In this document: in pieces, positions 1 through 10,713 of the stretch
How the letters are laid out: each line of letters begins with the position of its first letter
Numbering within the stretch: the first letter of the stretch is position 1
Assembly (NCBI RefSeq): GCF_900106785.1
Contig: NZ_LT629844.1
Coordinates: 476,030-540,029 of the forward strand
DNA length: 64,000 bases
Direction of reading: 5' to 3'
Source: Prevotellamassilia timonensis
Lineage (GTDB): Bacteria; Bacteroidota; Bacteroidia; Bacteroidales; Bacteroidaceae
Notes under the pieces: model-generated
What the model saw: only the letters and a program-made list of their open reading frames with translations
Database searches by the model: none
What the model was told of the DNA's origin: nothing
Translations under genes and position numbers: made by a program

Positions 1-90
1 TGCCAACGATGTGAGCGATGCACTGCAAAATACAGCCATCGCAAACATTGTCTTCAGTTTGTAAGCTGGTTTACGATTAGTTTGCTTCAT
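1..90 (-). CDS. Secreted or outer-membrane protein, N-terminus only (cut by window edge)
   Basis: Read on the minus strand from the ATG at 88-90, the frame stays open for 30 codons to the window edge. It begins MKQTNRKPAYKLK and continues with a hydrophobic stretch (TMFAMAVFCSASLTSLA), which is a Sec signal peptide with a long basic n-region. That start is common for Bacteroidales outer-membrane or TonB-dependent proteins. No mature domain is visible, so no function is offered. It is divergent from mfd. Confidence 0.6.
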   Translation of the reverse strand, partial: MKQTNRKPAYKLKTMFAMAVFCSASLTSLA

Positions 91-392
91 TTATTTGTAT
101 TGAAAGGTATTGTTATTTACTTGTTTGCAAAGACAAGCACGGGTGTTTGGCTTGTCTGTGTTTTTCAGTCTGCACTGCGGATGACAGTTCGTCTGTTGGT
201 TGCAAATTTACATGATTTTATGTGGCGAGCAAAATTAGGGTCGGATAAATTAAGTAACTTTGTAACCGACAACAAGCATATAACGTAGCAGGTGTTCACT
301 ATTGCTTTCATGCTATCGGAAAGCTGATGCGCCAAAGGACGTGCTTTCTGTGTGAGGATAACACCTGCTTAAAAGATACTCTGTACAGTTCC
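91..392. promoter_or_regulatory. Divergent intergenic region with -7 box for mfd and a hairpin-like repeat
   Basis: There is no convincing gene here. A perfect Bacteroidota -7 box, TAACTTTG, lies at 255-262 and would serve mfd; no good -33 box is seen. From about 287 to 373 the motif GCAGGTGTT and its inverse AACACCTGCTT flank a degenerate hairpin. This resembles the arms of the stem-loop repeats at 3867-4049 and 36409-36598, so codons upstream of the mfd ATG at 393 are repeat sequence rather than protein. Confidence 0.45.
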
Positions 393-3300
393 ATGCAACT
401 CAACGAACTATTACATACATTTGCCCGACACCCGCAAGTAGGCGCCTTGGCAAAGGTGGTGTGCGACGGCAAACCTGCCCTTACGCATTTGCAAGGCTTA
501 CAAGCCTCGGCGGCAGCCGTGGCCTTTGCCGCGCTCAGCGAACGCAAGCAAAAGGCGGAACGCCCCTTCCTTATTATACTTAACGATGAGGAAGAGGCGG
601 GATACTTCTATCATGACCTGACACAGATGTTGGGCGATGAGATGGCACTTTTTTATCCATCGACCTACCGCCGTGCCGTGAAATATGCCCAACGCGATGC
701 TGCTAACGAAATATTGCGCACCGAGGTGCTCAACCGCCTTTCGGCACAGCACAACAAGGCGGGCATGCTGTTTGTGGTAACATTTCCCGCTGCCTTGTCT
801 GAACGGGTGGCGCCGCTGAAGGACATGGCCGACAACACACTGCACCTGCAAACAGGCAGCGAATATGATCTGACGGAGCTGACAAAGCGACTGGTCGCCA
901 TTGGCTTTGCGCGCAAGGACTATGTGTATGAGCCTGGAGAGTTTGCTGTGCGTGGCTCAATACTCGACGTGTATTCGTACGCCTCGGAGTATCCCTTCCG
1001 TATTGACTTTTTTGGCGACGAGGTGGACAGCATACGCACCTTTGAAGTGCAGACGCAGCTGTCGAAGGACAAAAAGGAAGAAGTGAGTATTGTGCCTGAC
1101 ACCGAGCAGCATGCTCGCGAGGCGCTTGTGCCATTTACCGACTATCTGCCTGACAATACTGTGTTGGTGGTGAAGGACTTGGGGTATGTGCACGATGCCA
1201 TTGAACGCATTTACAATGAGGGCTTTGCACGTCAGGCGCAGCAGGAACTGGAGGCCGCATCTGAGATGGAGGAAGCGGAACAACTGGCACGGCTCAAAAA
1301 GGAGTCGCTGCTCACCACAAGTGAGGCTTTTCTGCGCGGTGTGGCACACCTGCAGCGCATCAATATTGGCGCACAGCCCCTTGGCGAAGCGCAAACGGTG
1401 ATACGGTTCAACACCTCGCCACAACCGCTCTACCACAAGAACTTTGATTTGCTCAAACAGAACCTGAGCCAGTTCAAGGCCGACGGCTATGACATTTACA
1501 TACTGGCCGACAGTGCCAAGCAGACTGAGCGATTGCAAAGCATATTTGAGGAGATGAATACTGCAAGCCAACTGTTCAAACCGGTACTGCGCACGCTGCA
1601 TGGCGGATTTTCGGACAATGACTTGAAGGTGTGTTGCTTTACAGACCATCAAATCTTTGACCGTTTCCATAAATACAACTTGAAGAGTGACCATGCACGC
1701 GATGCCAAAATGGCGCTGTCGCTCAAGGAACTCATGCAGTTTGAACCGGGCGACTATGTGGTGCACATCGACCATGGCGTAGGACGCTTTGCCGGACTTG
1801 TGCGCATGCCTGGCAATGACGGCGAAATGCAAGAGATGATAAAACTTACATACAAAAACGACGATGCCGTGTATGTGAGCATTCATTCGTTGCACAAGGT
1901 GTCAAAGTATAAGGGCAAAGACGGTGAACCGCCACGCATCAGCAACTTGGGTACTGGTGCCTGGGACAAGCTGAAGGAGCGCACAAAGAAGAAGATTAAG
2001 GACATTGCACGCGACCTTATCAAACTTTACTCGCAACGCAAGGATGAGAAAGGCTACGCTTTTAGCCCCGACTCATTTATGCAACACGAGCTTGAGGCTG
2101 GGTTTGCCTATGAGGACACCCCCGACCAACTGCGCGTAACACAGGAGGTGAAGAAGGACATGGAAAGCAGCAAGCCCATGGACAGACTGGTGTGTGGCGA
2201 CGTGGGATTTGGCAAAACCGAAATTGCCGTGCGCGCTGCCATGAAGGCCGCTGCCGACAACAAACAGGTGGCGGTGCTCGTGCCAACTACGGTGCTGGCC
2301 CTGCAACACTACAAAACGTTTGCATCGCGCCTGAAGGACTTCCCCGTAAGGGTGGACTACCTCACTCGTGCACGCTCGACGGCACAGACCAAGAAGATAC
2401 TTGCCGACCTGGCTAAAGGCGACATCAACATTGTTGTCGGGACGCACAAACTGATTGGCAAGAGTGTAAAATGGCACGACTTGGGATTGCTTATTATTGA
2501 CGAGGAACAGAAATTTGGCGTGGCGGTTAAAGAAAAGTTGCGCCAGCTGAAAGTGAATGTGGACACACTGACCATGTCGGCCACTCCAATACCACGCACA
2601 CTGCAATTCTCGCTCATGGGGGCACGTGACTTTAGCGTGATACAGACACCCCCGCCCAACCGCCGGCCTATCCAAACTGAAATTCACACCTTCAGTCACG
2701 AGGTGATAGCCGAAGCCATTAACTTTGAAATGAGCCGCAACGGACAGGTGTATATTGTGACGAACCGCGTGGCTTCGCTGCAAAGTCTGGCAAACTTGGT
2801 ACATAAGTATGTGCCGGACGCACGCATTGCCACCGGACACGGACAAATGCCGCCAGACCAACTTGAAAAGGTAATTATGGGCTTTGTCAATTATGACTAC
2901 GATGTACTCATATCTACCACTATTGTGGAAAATGGTATTGACGTGCCCAATGCCAACACCATCATTATTGATGCCGCACACCACTTTGGACTATCGGACT
3001 TGCACCAAATGCGCGGACGTGTGGGACGAGGGTCGCGCAAGGCTTTTTGCTACCTCATTGCCCCACCGCTTGCCATGCTGCCCGATGAGTCGCGCCGCAG
3101 ACTTGAAGCTATCGAGAACTTCTCGGACTTGGGGTCTGGCATACACATTGCCATGCAGGATCTTGACATCCGCGGTGCAGGCAATTTGCTCGGATCGGAG
3201 CAAAGTGGGTTCATTGCCGACTTGGGCTATGAAACCTACCAAAAGATTTTGGCCGAAGCCGTGACGGAACTCAAGAATGACGAGTTTGCCGACTTGTATG

Positions 3301-3815
3301 CTGACGAACTGAAAAAGACCGGGCACCTTGGCGGCGAGAAGTTTGTTGACGACTGCACCGTCGAATGCGACTTGCACGCTTATTTCCCCGAAACCTATGT
3401 GCCGGGGGCTACAGAACGTATGCTGCTATACCGCGAACTTGATTCGCTCTCGGGTAACGACGACGAGATGGCTGCATTCAGACAACGTATGGAGGACCGA
3501 TTCGGCCCTCTGCCCCCCGAAGGCGAAGAGTTGCTGCGCATTGTACCGCTGCGCGCCCTTGGACGCAAACTTGGCGCTGAGCGTCTGACACTAAAAAACC
3601 GACGCATGGTGCTCTACTTTGTGTCAAACACCGAAAGTGCCTTCTATCGAAGCGACACGTTTGAACGCATCATAAACTTTGCCACCGCTTCGTACCAACG
3701 CTGCAAGCTTGACGAGAACCGCGGTCACCGCCGCATGATTATCAACGATGTGCCCACGGTTGAGAGTGCATTGATTACGCTTAAAAACATTGTGGGAACT
3801 GACCACAAGGCGTGA
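393..3815 (+). CDS. mfd: Transcription-repair coupling factor Mfd
   Basis: A 1140-residue SF2 translocase. It displaces RNA polymerase stalled at DNA lesions and recruits UvrA for nucleotide excision repair. Visible in order: the UvrB-like N-terminal module, the RNAP-interacting CarD-like domain around YVVHIDHGVGRFAG, Walker A GDVGFGKTEIA at about residue 602, DEEQ box at about 703, SATPIPRTL, motif VI QMRGRVGRG, and a C-terminal TRCF domain. Length is normal for the family. The frame is open upstream to 327, but the ATG at 393 (MQLNELLHTF) is preferred because the extra 22 codons fall in repeat DNA. It appears monocistronic. Confidence 0.97.
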   Translation: MQLNELLHTFARHPQVGALAKVVCDGKPALTHLQGLQASAAAVAFAALSERKQKAERPFLIILNDEEEAGYFYHDLTQMLGDEMALFYPSTYRRAVKYAQRDAANEILRTEVLNRLSAQHNKAGMLFVVTFPAALSERVAPLKDMADNTLHLQTGSEYDLTELTKRLVAIGFARKDYVYEPGEFAVRGSILDVYSYASEYPFRIDFFGDEVDSIRTFEVQTQLSKDKKEEVSIVPDTEQHAREALVPFTDYLPDNTVLVVKDLGYVHDAIERIYNEGFARQAQQELEAASEMEEAEQLARLKKESLLTTSEAFLRGVAHLQRINIGAQPLGEAQTVIRFNTSPQPLYHKNFDLLKQNLSQFKADGYDIYILADSAKQTERLQSIFEEMNTASQLFKPVLRTLHGGFSDNDLKVCCFTDHQIFDRFHKYNLKSDHARDAKMALSLKELMQFEPGDYVVHIDHGVGRFAGLVRMPGNDGEMQEMIKLTYKNDDAVYVSIHSLHKVSKYKGKDGEPPRISNLGTGAWDKLKERTKKKIKDIARDLIKLYSQRKDEKGYAFSPDSFMQHELEAGFAYEDTPDQLRVTQEVKKDMESSKPMDRLVCGDVGFGKTEIAVRAAMKAAADNKQVAVLVPTTVLALQHYKTFASRLKDFPVRVDYLTRARSTAQTKKILADLAKGDINIVVGTHKLIGKSVKWHDLGLLIIDEEQKFGVAVKEKLRQLKVNVDTLTMSATPIPRTLQFSLMGARDFSVIQTPPPNRRPIQTEIHTFSHEVIAEAINFEMSRNGQVYIVTNRVASLQSLANLVHKYVPDARIATGHGQMPPDQLEKVIMGFVNYDYDVLISTTIVENGIDVPNANTIIIDAAHHFGLSDLHQMRGRVGRGSRKAFCYLIAPPLAMLPDESRRRLEAIENFSDLGSGIHIAMQDLDIRGAGNLLGSEQSGFIADLGYETYQKILAEAVTELKNDEFADLYADELKKTGHLGGEKFVDDCTVECDLHAYFPETYVPGATERMLLYRELDSLSGNDDEMAAFRQRMEDRFGPLPPEGEELLRIVPLRALGRKLGAERLTLKNRRMVLYFVSNTESAFYRSDTFERIINFATASYQRCKLDENRGHRRMIINDVPTVESALITLKNIVGTDHKA

Positions 3816-3866
3816 GAAATGTGCCCGCACAGCACACCGCGGCATGTTTTTGACACAAAGCATTCA

Positions 3867-4049
3867 GGGTGGTTCTAATAACTCTAGAATAGGGATTTGT
3901 GCGCTATCGGAAGTGTATTTTTGAAAGTTTGTGAGGGAGCATAGCGGGTTATGTGACCGAAAAGACTTTCAAAAAGGCACTTTCGAGAGCGTGCAAATCC
4001 CTATTTCAGAATAGCAGAACTCTAAAAACAGAATTTTTAGAACCACCCT
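3867..4049. repeat. Long imperfect hairpin repeat, copy 1 (conserved GGAGCATAGCGGG apex)
   Basis: The outer arms GGGTGGTTCTAA (3867 on) and TTAGAACCACCC (to 4049) are inverted. Inner arms containing AATAGGGATTTG and CAAATCCCTATT pair, as do TTGAAAGT and ACTTTCAA. The apex at 3931-3960 contains GGAGCATAGCGGG and recurs almost unchanged at 36476-36505 on quite different arms. It fills the gap between mfd and the next gene and could also act as a terminator for mfd. Confidence 0.75.
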
Positions 4050-4072
4050 TCAGCCAATCGGCAATAAATTCG

Positions 4073-4080
4073 TAACTTTG
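4073..4080 (+). promoter_or_regulatory. -7 promoter box for the Lnb-like gene
   Basis: TAACTTTG matches the Bacteroidota -7 consensus TAnnTTTG and lies about 45 bases before the ATG at 4127. No clear -33 TTTG is visible at the expected distance. Confidence 0.45.
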
Positions 4081-4126
4081 CCGCGCAATAGTAGGCTTTG
4101 GAGAGCCAAATAAGACACAACACAAA

Positions 4127-5329
4127 ATGAAACGACTCCTGACTATAATATGCCTGGTGCTGTTGCCACTATTGGCACTTGCGCAACAAAACAGCACAGA
4201 CAACACCGTACCTGCCGAAAAGGACTCGGTTGTGGTGAGTTTGCTCACTTGCACACCTGGCAATTTGGTGTATGAATTATATGGCCATACGGCCATTCGC
4301 GTACGCGAGGTCGGAGCACGCCAAAGCGATTGGGTGTTTAACTATGGCACATTCTCGTTTAACCAGCCTCACTTTATGTGGCGCTTCATGTTGGGCGAAA
4401 CAGACTACGAACTGGGAGTTGTGCCATACTACTTGTTTTACGAATCATACGTGCGCGAAGGACGCGGCATTGACGAGCAGGTGCTGAACCTGACACCGGC
4501 CGAAGCTAAGAAGCTGGTTGATGCCTTGAGCAAGAACCTTGAACCGGAGAATGCCACCTATCGCTACAACTTTTTCTACGACAACTGCGTGACACGTGCA
4601 CTGCGCGTGATAGAGCAGTCGGTTGACGGACAGGTGATATGGCCAAAAGCTGACGCCAATAAATCGCTGCGCGACATGGTGCACGAATTTTCGGAACCCA
4701 GTCCGTGGAACAAGTTTGGACAAGACTTGCTGCTTGGTGCCGAGGCCGACCAACCCGCCGACATCAACAAGCAACAATTTGCACCAATGTATGCCGAGCG
4801 CTTTGTCAATGAAGCCACTATAAAAGGTACTGACGGCAAAGTTCGCCATCTTGCAGCCCCATCACGCACTCTGCTGCCCGAGCAACCGGTTTTAGCAGAA
4901 AAGAACTTCCCTGTCACACCGATGTGGACGTTTGGCATACTTCTTGTTCTGACCATTGCCATCAGTGCGGCAGATATTGGGCGCAAAAAGTACCATTGGC
5001 AATATGACGTGTTACTCTTTGTGGCGCAAGGACTGACGGGCTGCATTATCACCTTCTTACTGCTGTTCTCATCGCACCCCGCGGTTGGCAGTAATTGGTT
5101 GGCATTGCTTTTCAACCCCGTGCCGCTTGTGCTATTCCCCTGGTTTATGAAAGCCGCAGCCAACGGGCACCGCAGCTGGGTTATGTACATACAAATTGCC
5201 ATGGTAGTGATGGCCCTCATAGTTGGTATAGCCGGTTTGCAACACTTTCCCAATGAGGTGTATATCATTGCATCAATCCTGCTTGTGCGCGTTGCAACAC
5301 ACTTTTGCATGACAAACAAAAGCAAGTAG
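4127..5329 (+). CDS. Lnb-like protein (DUF4105), putative lipoprotein N-acyltransferase
   Basis: A 400-residue envelope protein. Residues 1-20 are a signal peptide ending LALAQ. Residues 35-240 fit the DUF4105/Lnb N-terminal domain, with YGHTAIRV (His54) and FYDNCVTRALR (Cys154) as the likely catalytic pair of a papain-like fold. Residues about 265-395 hold several hydrophobic membrane segments. Members of this family in Bacteroidota have been linked to lipoprotein N-acylation, a step needed because the phylum lacks a typical Lnt. The specific reaction here is inferred from family membership. It is followed after 121 bases by the phosphatase-like gene, probably as a separate unit. Confidence 0.75.
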   Translation: MKRLLTIICLVLLPLLALAQQNSTDNTVPAEKDSVVVSLLTCTPGNLVYELYGHTAIRVREVGARQSDWVFNYGTFSFNQPHFMWRFMLGETDYELGVVPYYLFYESYVREGRGIDEQVLNLTPAEAKKLVDALSKNLEPENATYRYNFFYDNCVTRALRVIEQSVDGQVIWPKADANKSLRDMVHEFSEPSPWNKFGQDLLLGAEADQPADINKQQFAPMYAERFVNEATIKGTDGKVRHLAAPSRTLLPEQPVLAEKNFPVTPMWTFGILLVLTIAISAADIGRKKYHWQYDVLLFVAQGLTGCIITFLLLFSSHPAVGSNWLALLFNPVPLVLFPWFMKAAANGHRSWVMYIQIAMVVMALIVGIAGLQHFPNEVYIIASILLVRVATHFCMTNKSK

Positions 5330-5450
5330 CTGGGTGCTAAAGTACGCTATCACTCGATTTTAGCAGACTGAACGCTATATATCATGGCTAAAACACTTGC
5401 TATATTCCTATATTATTAAAACACATACCTTCCTTCGTAAACATACGAAT

Positions 5451-7064
5451 ATGAAACAATCTCGCCACATAGCACCGCAGCGCGCCTCGGTTATGCGTCT
5501 GCCCCTGCTCATGTCGTTGCTCACCGCAATGACTGTGCTTTCGGGGCCCGAAGCATCGGCTGCCGGAACGGGAGTGCCCCGTGTGGTGGTAAGCATATTG
5601 GTAGACCAACTGCGCACCGATTATATGAATGCCTTCATGCCGCTTTACGGGCAGGAAGGCTTTGTGCGTTTGTTGAACGAGGGACGTGTTTACTCACAAG
5701 CAGAATATCCGCAATACCGCCCCGACCGCGCTTCGGCCGCAGCCACTTTGGCTACAGGCACCACGCCTTACAACCATGGTGTAGTGGGCTTGAAATGGCT
5801 CGACCGTGAGACTCTGCGCCCCGTATTTTGCGTTGACGATAAACGCTACCCGGGGGTGCAGACGAGTGATGCGTCATCACCCACTTTCCTGGGGGTATCG
5901 ACCCTTGGCGACGAGCTCAAGGTGGCCACCGAAGGCAAATCGTTGGTTTATGCCATCGCGCCCTATCGCGATGCGGCCATATTGAGTGCCGGACATGCCG
6001 CAGACGGGGCATTGTGGATTGATGACCGCACCGGACAGTGGTGCAGCACATCATACTACGGAAAGACGCTTCCGGCCTGGGTCACCGTGCTCAACAGCCA
6101 AAGCCTTGACAGCAGGCTCAAGTCGCTCACATGGCGACCCTCAAACGATTTGGTAGGGAACTTTTCCTACTTCTTGTCTGGCGGCATGAAAAAGCCCTTT
6201 GCCCACAAGTTTACAGGCGACGGGCGATTTGCCACATTCAAAACAAGCGGACTGGTGAATGAGGAGGTGGTGCACGCTGCCACACAATGCCTCAACAGCA
6301 CCCTGATGGGGACTGATGCCATTACCGACTATTTGGCTCTGACACTCTATGCCGGCAATATTGACCACCGAACTGTGAGCGAAAGCCCAATGGAGCTGCA
6401 AGACACTTATGTGCGGCTTGACAATGCTTTGGCACAACTCGTTAAGTCGGTTGAACATAAAGTGGGACGCGGCAACGCATTGTTTGTATTGACGTCGACC
6501 GGATATGCTGACGAGGAAACTACCGACCTGACAAAATACCGCATACCAAGCGGCACCTTTGATGTGGAACGTGCGGCAGCATTGCTCAATATGTACTTTG
6601 TGGCCGTTTACGGACAGGGGCAATATGTGGAGTCGAGCTTTGGCACACAATTATACCTTAACCACAAACTGATTGAGCAGAAGCAAATCAACCTGGCAGA
6701 AATGCTTGAACGCGCACAGGACTTTTTGCTGCAACTGTCAGGGGTTAAAGATGTGTACACCTCGTCACGCCTGCTACAAGGGGCGTGGACTCCTGGCATC
6801 AGCCGTATGCGCGGCAGCTATAACCCGCGCTACTCGGGCGACGTGCTGATTGAGGTGGCGCCAGGCTGGCATTATGTTAACAACTCCACGCACGAGAAAC
6901 AGCTGGTGCGTGAGTCATATATTCCTTTTCCCATAATATTCCTTGGCGAAGGGTTCAAGGCTGAAACTATCAGCACACCCGTCACCATTGACTATGTGGC
7001 TCCGACACTGTCGAAGGCCATACGCATACGTGCACCGAATGCCTGCAGCGTGGCACCGCTATAA
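5451..7064 (+). CDS. Alkaline-phosphatase-superfamily protein with degenerate active site
   Basis: A 537-residue exported protein (start MKQSRHIAPQ, signal peptide ending ASAAG). It has the Bacteroidota PafA/NPP-type fold: VVVSILVDQLRTDYM carries the first metal-binding Asp, ATLATGTTPYNHGVVG follows the nucleophile loop, and MELQDTYVRLDNAL matches the family. Several ligands look lost. The usual TAPGHAT nucleophile loop reads RPDRASAAAT, the TDYxGH motif reads AGNIDH, the TADHG motif reads TSTGYAD, and the late THVP histidine site reads SYIPFP. I infer a pseudoenzyme or an altered activity, perhaps structural or chaperone-like in the periplasm. The frame opens at 5397 but the signal peptide supports the ATG at 5451. 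Confidence 0.7.
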   Translation: MKQSRHIAPQRASVMRLPLLMSLLTAMTVLSGPEASAAGTGVPRVVVSILVDQLRTDYMNAFMPLYGQEGFVRLLNEGRVYSQAEYPQYRPDRASAAATLATGTTPYNHGVVGLKWLDRETLRPVFCVDDKRYPGVQTSDASSPTFLGVSTLGDELKVATEGKSLVYAIAPYRDAAILSAGHAADGALWIDDRTGQWCSTSYYGKTLPAWVTVLNSQSLDSRLKSLTWRPSNDLVGNFSYFLSGGMKKPFAHKFTGDGRFATFKTSGLVNEEVVHAATQCLNSTLMGTDAITDYLALTLYAGNIDHRTVSESPMELQDTYVRLDNALAQLVKSVEHKVGRGNALFVLTSTGYADEETTDLTKYRIPSGTFDVERAAALLNMYFVAVYGQGQYVESSFGTQLYLNHKLIEQKQINLAEMLERAQDFLLQLSGVKDVYTSSRLLQGAWTPGISRMRGSYNPRYSGDVLIEVAPGWHYVNNSTHEKQLVRESYIPFPIIFLGEGFKAETISTPVTIDYVAPTLSKAIRIRAPNACSVAPL

Positions 7065-7228
7065 GACTGCCGTTTTGACACACATACAACATATCATAAC
7101 GGCGAGGTGCCCCTCGTATACATCCCTATTTAATTAAACGAAATAATAAACAACACAATAATACCCTGTATTATCCCCACTCGGCTTTAGGCAACTTCAT
7201 GCACGAGGAAAGGATCAGGGCCATCATT

Positions 7229-10200
7229 ATGGATATTAACAAATTCCTCAGCAAACTATTCGGTAACAAGTCTACACGCGACATGAAACTCATTCAGCCG
7301 TGGGTGGAGAAAATCAAAGCGGCTTATCCCGCTATTCAAGCTCTCGACAATGACTCGCTGCGTGCCAAAACCAAAGAACTGCAGCACACTATTCAACACT
7401 CTGCCGACGACATCAAGGAGAAGATTGAAGAGCTGAAAGGCAAAGTGGAGGAAACTCCAATTGAAGACCGCGAAGTAATTTTCAGCCAAATTGACAAGCT
7501 CGAAACCCAAGTGCTCGACCGCATGGAGGTTGCCCTCAACGACGCGCTGCCCGAAGTGTTTGCCATTGTAAAGGATACCGCACGCCGCTTTGCTGAAAAC
7601 GAGACCATCGAGGTGACTGCCAATGACTTTGACCGCGAACTTGCCGCAAGTCACGACTTTGTAACCATTGAGGGCGACAAGGCCATTTACCAGAACCATT
7701 GGGTGGCTGGTGGCAACGACACCAAGTGGAACATGGTGCACTACGATGTGCAGCTGTTCGGTGGTGTTGTACTGCACCAAGGCAAAATTGCCGAAATGGC
7801 AACGGGTGAAGGTAAAACCCTCGTGGGTACTCTACCCGTATTTCTCAATGCCCTTACCGGTAACGGTGTGCACGTGGTGACCGTGAACGACTACCTGGCC
7901 AAGCGTGACTCAGAATGGATGGGCCCGCTCTACATGTTCCATGGCCTGTCGGTTGACTGCATCGACAAGCATCAGCCCAACTCTGAGAGCCGTCGCCGCG
8001 CCTACCAGGCAGACATCACCTTTGGTACAAACAATGAGTTTGGTTTCGACTACCTGCGCGACAATATGGCCATGAGCCCCAAAGACCTTGTACAGCGCCG
8101 CCACAACTATGCCATCGTCGATGAGGTGGACTCTGTGTTGATTGACGATGCCCGTACACCGCTTATTATATCAGGCCCTGTGCCCAAGGGCGATGACCAG
8201 TTGTTTGAGCAATACCAGCCTTTGGTACAACACCTTGTTGAGGTGCAACGCAAACTGGCCACACAATATTTGGCCGAAGCCAAACAACTCATCAAGTCGG
8301 GTGACAAAAAACAAGAAGAAGAAGGTTTCCTTGCCCTGTTCCGCAGCCACAAGGCTCTGCCTAAGAACAATCCGCTCATCAAGTTCCTCTCTGAAACTGG
8401 TATCAAAGCCGGTATGCTCAAGACAGAGGAAATCTATATGGAGAACAACAACCGCCGTATGCCCGAGGCTGTTGAACCTCTTTACTTTGTTGTGGACGAG
8501 AAAATGCACAGTGTCGACCTTACCGACAAGGGTAACAAATGGTTGGCCGACCAGGTGCATGACGACCAGCTCTTTGTGCTGCCCGACATCACTACCGAAC
8601 TTTCACAGCTCGAGACAGACAAGACATTGAGCGACGAGGAACGCTTAAACAAAAAGGACGCCCTGCTGCAAGATTACGCCATCAAGAGCGAGCGCGTACA
8701 CACCATATTGCAGTTGCTCAAAGCCTACACCATGTTCCGCATCAACGAGGAATATGTGGTAATGGACGGCCAGGTTAAGATTGTCGACGAACAAACAGGC
8801 CGTATCATGGAAGGCCGCCGTTGGAGCGATGGCCTGCACCAGGCTGTTGAGGCAAAGGAGCACGTAAAGGTTGAAGCCGCCACACAAACTTTTGCCACCA
8901 TCACACTGCAGAACTATTTCCGTATGTACCACAAGTTGGCTGGTATGACTGGTACTGCAAGCACCGAAGCAGGCGAGTTCTGGAATATCTACAAACTCGA
9001 TGTAGTGGAAATTCCAACCAACCGTCCTATCGCGCGTATTGACATGAACGACCGCGTTTATAAGACCAAGCGCGAAAAGTACAAGGCGGTTATCGAGGAA
9101 ATTGAAAAGATGCGTCTGGCCGGACGTCCCGTACTGGTTGGTACGACCAACGTCGACGTGAGCGAACTCCTCAGCCGTATGCTCCAACTCCGTGGCATAC
9201 CCCATCAGGTGCTTAACGCCAAACTTCACCAAAAGGAGGCCGACATCGTGGCCAAGGCAGGACAAAGCACTATGGGCAAAGTGGTGTTTACCGACGAGCA
9301 AGGCAACAAGATTGAAGAAGAGCGCATGCTCGGTGCCGTAACCATCGCCACCAACATGGCCGGACGTGGTACCGATATTAAACTTACTGATGAGGTGAAG
9401 GCTGCCGGCGGTTTGGCCATTATTGGTACCGAACGTCATGAAAGCCGCCGCGTCGACCGCCAGTTGCGTGGTCGTGCCGGTCGTCAGGGCGACCCGGGTT
9501 CTTCAGTATTCTTCGTTTCACTCGAAGACAACCTCATGCGTCTGTTCGCCTCTGAGCGAATTGCCCGTGTAATGGACAAGCTCGGCTTTAAGGACGGCGA
9601 GATGATTGAGGCCAAGATGATAAACAACAGCATCGAGCGTGCACAGCGCAAGGTCGAAGAGAACAACTTCGGCATTCGTAAGCGCTTGCTCGAGTACGAT
9701 GACGTAATGAACAAGCAGCGCACCGTTATCTACGAAAAGCGCCGCCACGCATTGATGGGTGAACGTGTGGGCATGGATATTGCCAACATGATATGGGACC
9801 GCGTCATCAACATCATCGAAAAGAACGACTACGAGGGCTGCCGCGAGGGCTTTATCGAAATATTTGCCATGGAGGTTCCCTTCAGCGAGGCAGACTTTGA
9901 CAACATGAACCGCGACGACCTCTACGAAAAGGCCTTCGAAGCTGCCATGGCTGCCTTCAAGCGCAAGACCGACCGTATGGCCGAAGTGGCAATGCCCGTT
10001 ATCAAACAGGTGTACGAAACTCAAGGCGAGGTGTACGAAAACATTCTCGTGCCCATCACCGATGGCAAGTTGGTTTACAACATTCGCACCAACCTCAAAA
10101 AGGCTTACGACACAGAGTCAAAGGAAGTTGTCAAGGACTTTGAAAAGGCCATCGTTCTGCACAACATTGATGATGCCTGGAAAGAGAACCTGCGCGAACT

Positions 10201-10594
10201 CGATGATTTGAAAAAGTCTGTACAGAATGCCTCATACGAGCAAAAGGATCCCCTGCTCGTGTTCAAGCTTGAGAGCGTTCAACTCTTTGACAAGATGGTG
10301 AACCGCATCAACAACGAGACTGTGGCCACCCTCATGCGCGGACAAATCCCCGTACAGGCTCCGCAGGAGGTGCAGGAAGCCGCTCCCGAAGAGAGTGCAC
10401 CGCAACAAGGACTCACCACATCGCACGAGACACTCGACGAGGCTGGCGACCCCGAAGCTGCTGCTGCCGCATCAGCCGACACACGCGAGCACCACAACCA
10501 ACCCATTGTAAAGCAAAAGGAACCCGGACGCAACGATCCGTGTCCATGCGGAAGTGGCAAGAAATATAAGGACTGCCACGGACGCAACAAATAA
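7229..10594 (+). CDS. secA: Preprotein translocase ATPase SecA
   Basis: A 1121-residue motor that drives proteins through SecYEG. It contains Walker [12 protein letters not shown] at about residue 190, the DEVDS box, the preprotein cross-linking insert, the [10 protein letters not shown] helicase motif, [14 protein letters not shown], the helical scaffold, an acidic/Ala-rich linker and a C-terminal zinc finger [14 protein letters not shown] for SecB/lipid contact. The protein is longer than E. coli SecA (901 residues), as is usual in Bacteroidetes. The start [12 protein letters not shown] at 7229 is preferred to an upstream in-frame ATG at 7199 because it matches the family N-terminus. Confidence 0.97.
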   Translation: MDINKFLSKLFGNKSTRDMKLIQPWVEKIKAAYPAIQALDNDSLRAKTKELQHTIQHSADDIKEKIEELKGKVEETPIEDREVIFSQIDKLETQVLDRMEVALNDALPEVFAIVKDTARRFAENETIEVTANDFDRELAASHDFVTIEGDKAIYQNHWVAGGNDTKWNMVHYDVQLFGGVVLHQGKIAEMATGEGKTLVGTLPVFLNALTGNGVHVVTVNDYLAKRDSEWMGPLYMFHGLSVDCIDKHQPNSESRRRAYQADITFGTNNEFGFDYLRDNMAMSPKDLVQRRHNYAIVDEVDSVLIDDARTPLIISGPVPKGDDQLFEQYQPLVQHLVEVQRKLATQYLAEAKQLIKSGDKKQEEEGFLALFRSHKALPKNNPLIKFLSETGIKAGMLKTEEIYMENNNRRMPEAVEPLYFVVDEKMHSVDLTDKGNKWLADQVHDDQLFVLPDITTELSQLETDKTLSDEERLNKKDALLQDYAIKSERVHTILQLLKAYTMFRINEEYVVMDGQVKIVDEQTGRIMEGRRWSDGLHQAVEAKEHVKVEAATQTFATITLQNYFRMYHKLAGMTGTASTEAGEFWNIYKLDVVEIPTNRPIARIDMNDRVYKTKREKYKAVIEEIEKMRLAGRPVLVGTTNVDVSELLSRMLQLRGIPHQVLNAKLHQKEADIVAKAGQSTMGKVVFTDEQGNKIEEERMLGAVTIATNMAGRGTDIKLTDEVKAAGGLAIIGTERHESRRVDRQLRGRAGRQGDPGSSVFFVSLEDNLMRLFASERIARVMDKLGFKDGEMIEAKMINNSIERAQRKVEENNFGIRKRLLEYDDVMNKQRTVIYEKRRHALMGERVGMDIANMIWDRVINIIEKNDYEGCREGFIEIFAMEVPFSEADFDNMNRDDLYEKAFEAAMAAFKRKTDRMAEVAMPVIKQVYETQGEVYENILVPITDGKLVYNIRTNLKKAYDTESKEVVKDFEKAIVLHNIDDAWKENLRELDDLKKSVQNASYEQKDPLLVFKLESVQLFDKMVNRINNETVATLMRGQIPVQAPQEVQEAAPEESAPQQGLTTSHETLDEAGDPEAAAAASADTREHHNQPIVKQKEPGRNDPCPCGSGKKYKDCHGRNK

Positions 10595-10645
10595 AGGGGT
10601 GTTCAACATCATTCAGAACACTTACTTATAACTCTATCTCCGCAC

Positions 10646-10693
10646 AAACGGGTGCGGCCAACCACAAGCAACGTGGTCTGGCCGCACCCGTTT
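10646..10693 (+). terminator. Strong hairpin after secA
   Basis: AAACGGGTGCGGCCA (10646-10660) is perfectly complementary to TGGCCGCACCCGTTT (10679-10693). An inner ACCAC/GTGGT pair extends the stem. It lies 51 bases after the secA stop. No long T-run follows, so it may be a structural barrier or a terminator of the T-poor kind. Confidence 0.6.
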
Positions 10694-10713
10694 GGCTTTA
10701 AGCAGGTCTTTCG

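Noticed and set aside
957-1895. 312-codon antisense frame inside mfd
   Set aside because: Lies wholly opposite a strongly conserved gene, lacks recognisable domains and has Cys/His-rich composition typical of reverse-complement shadows.
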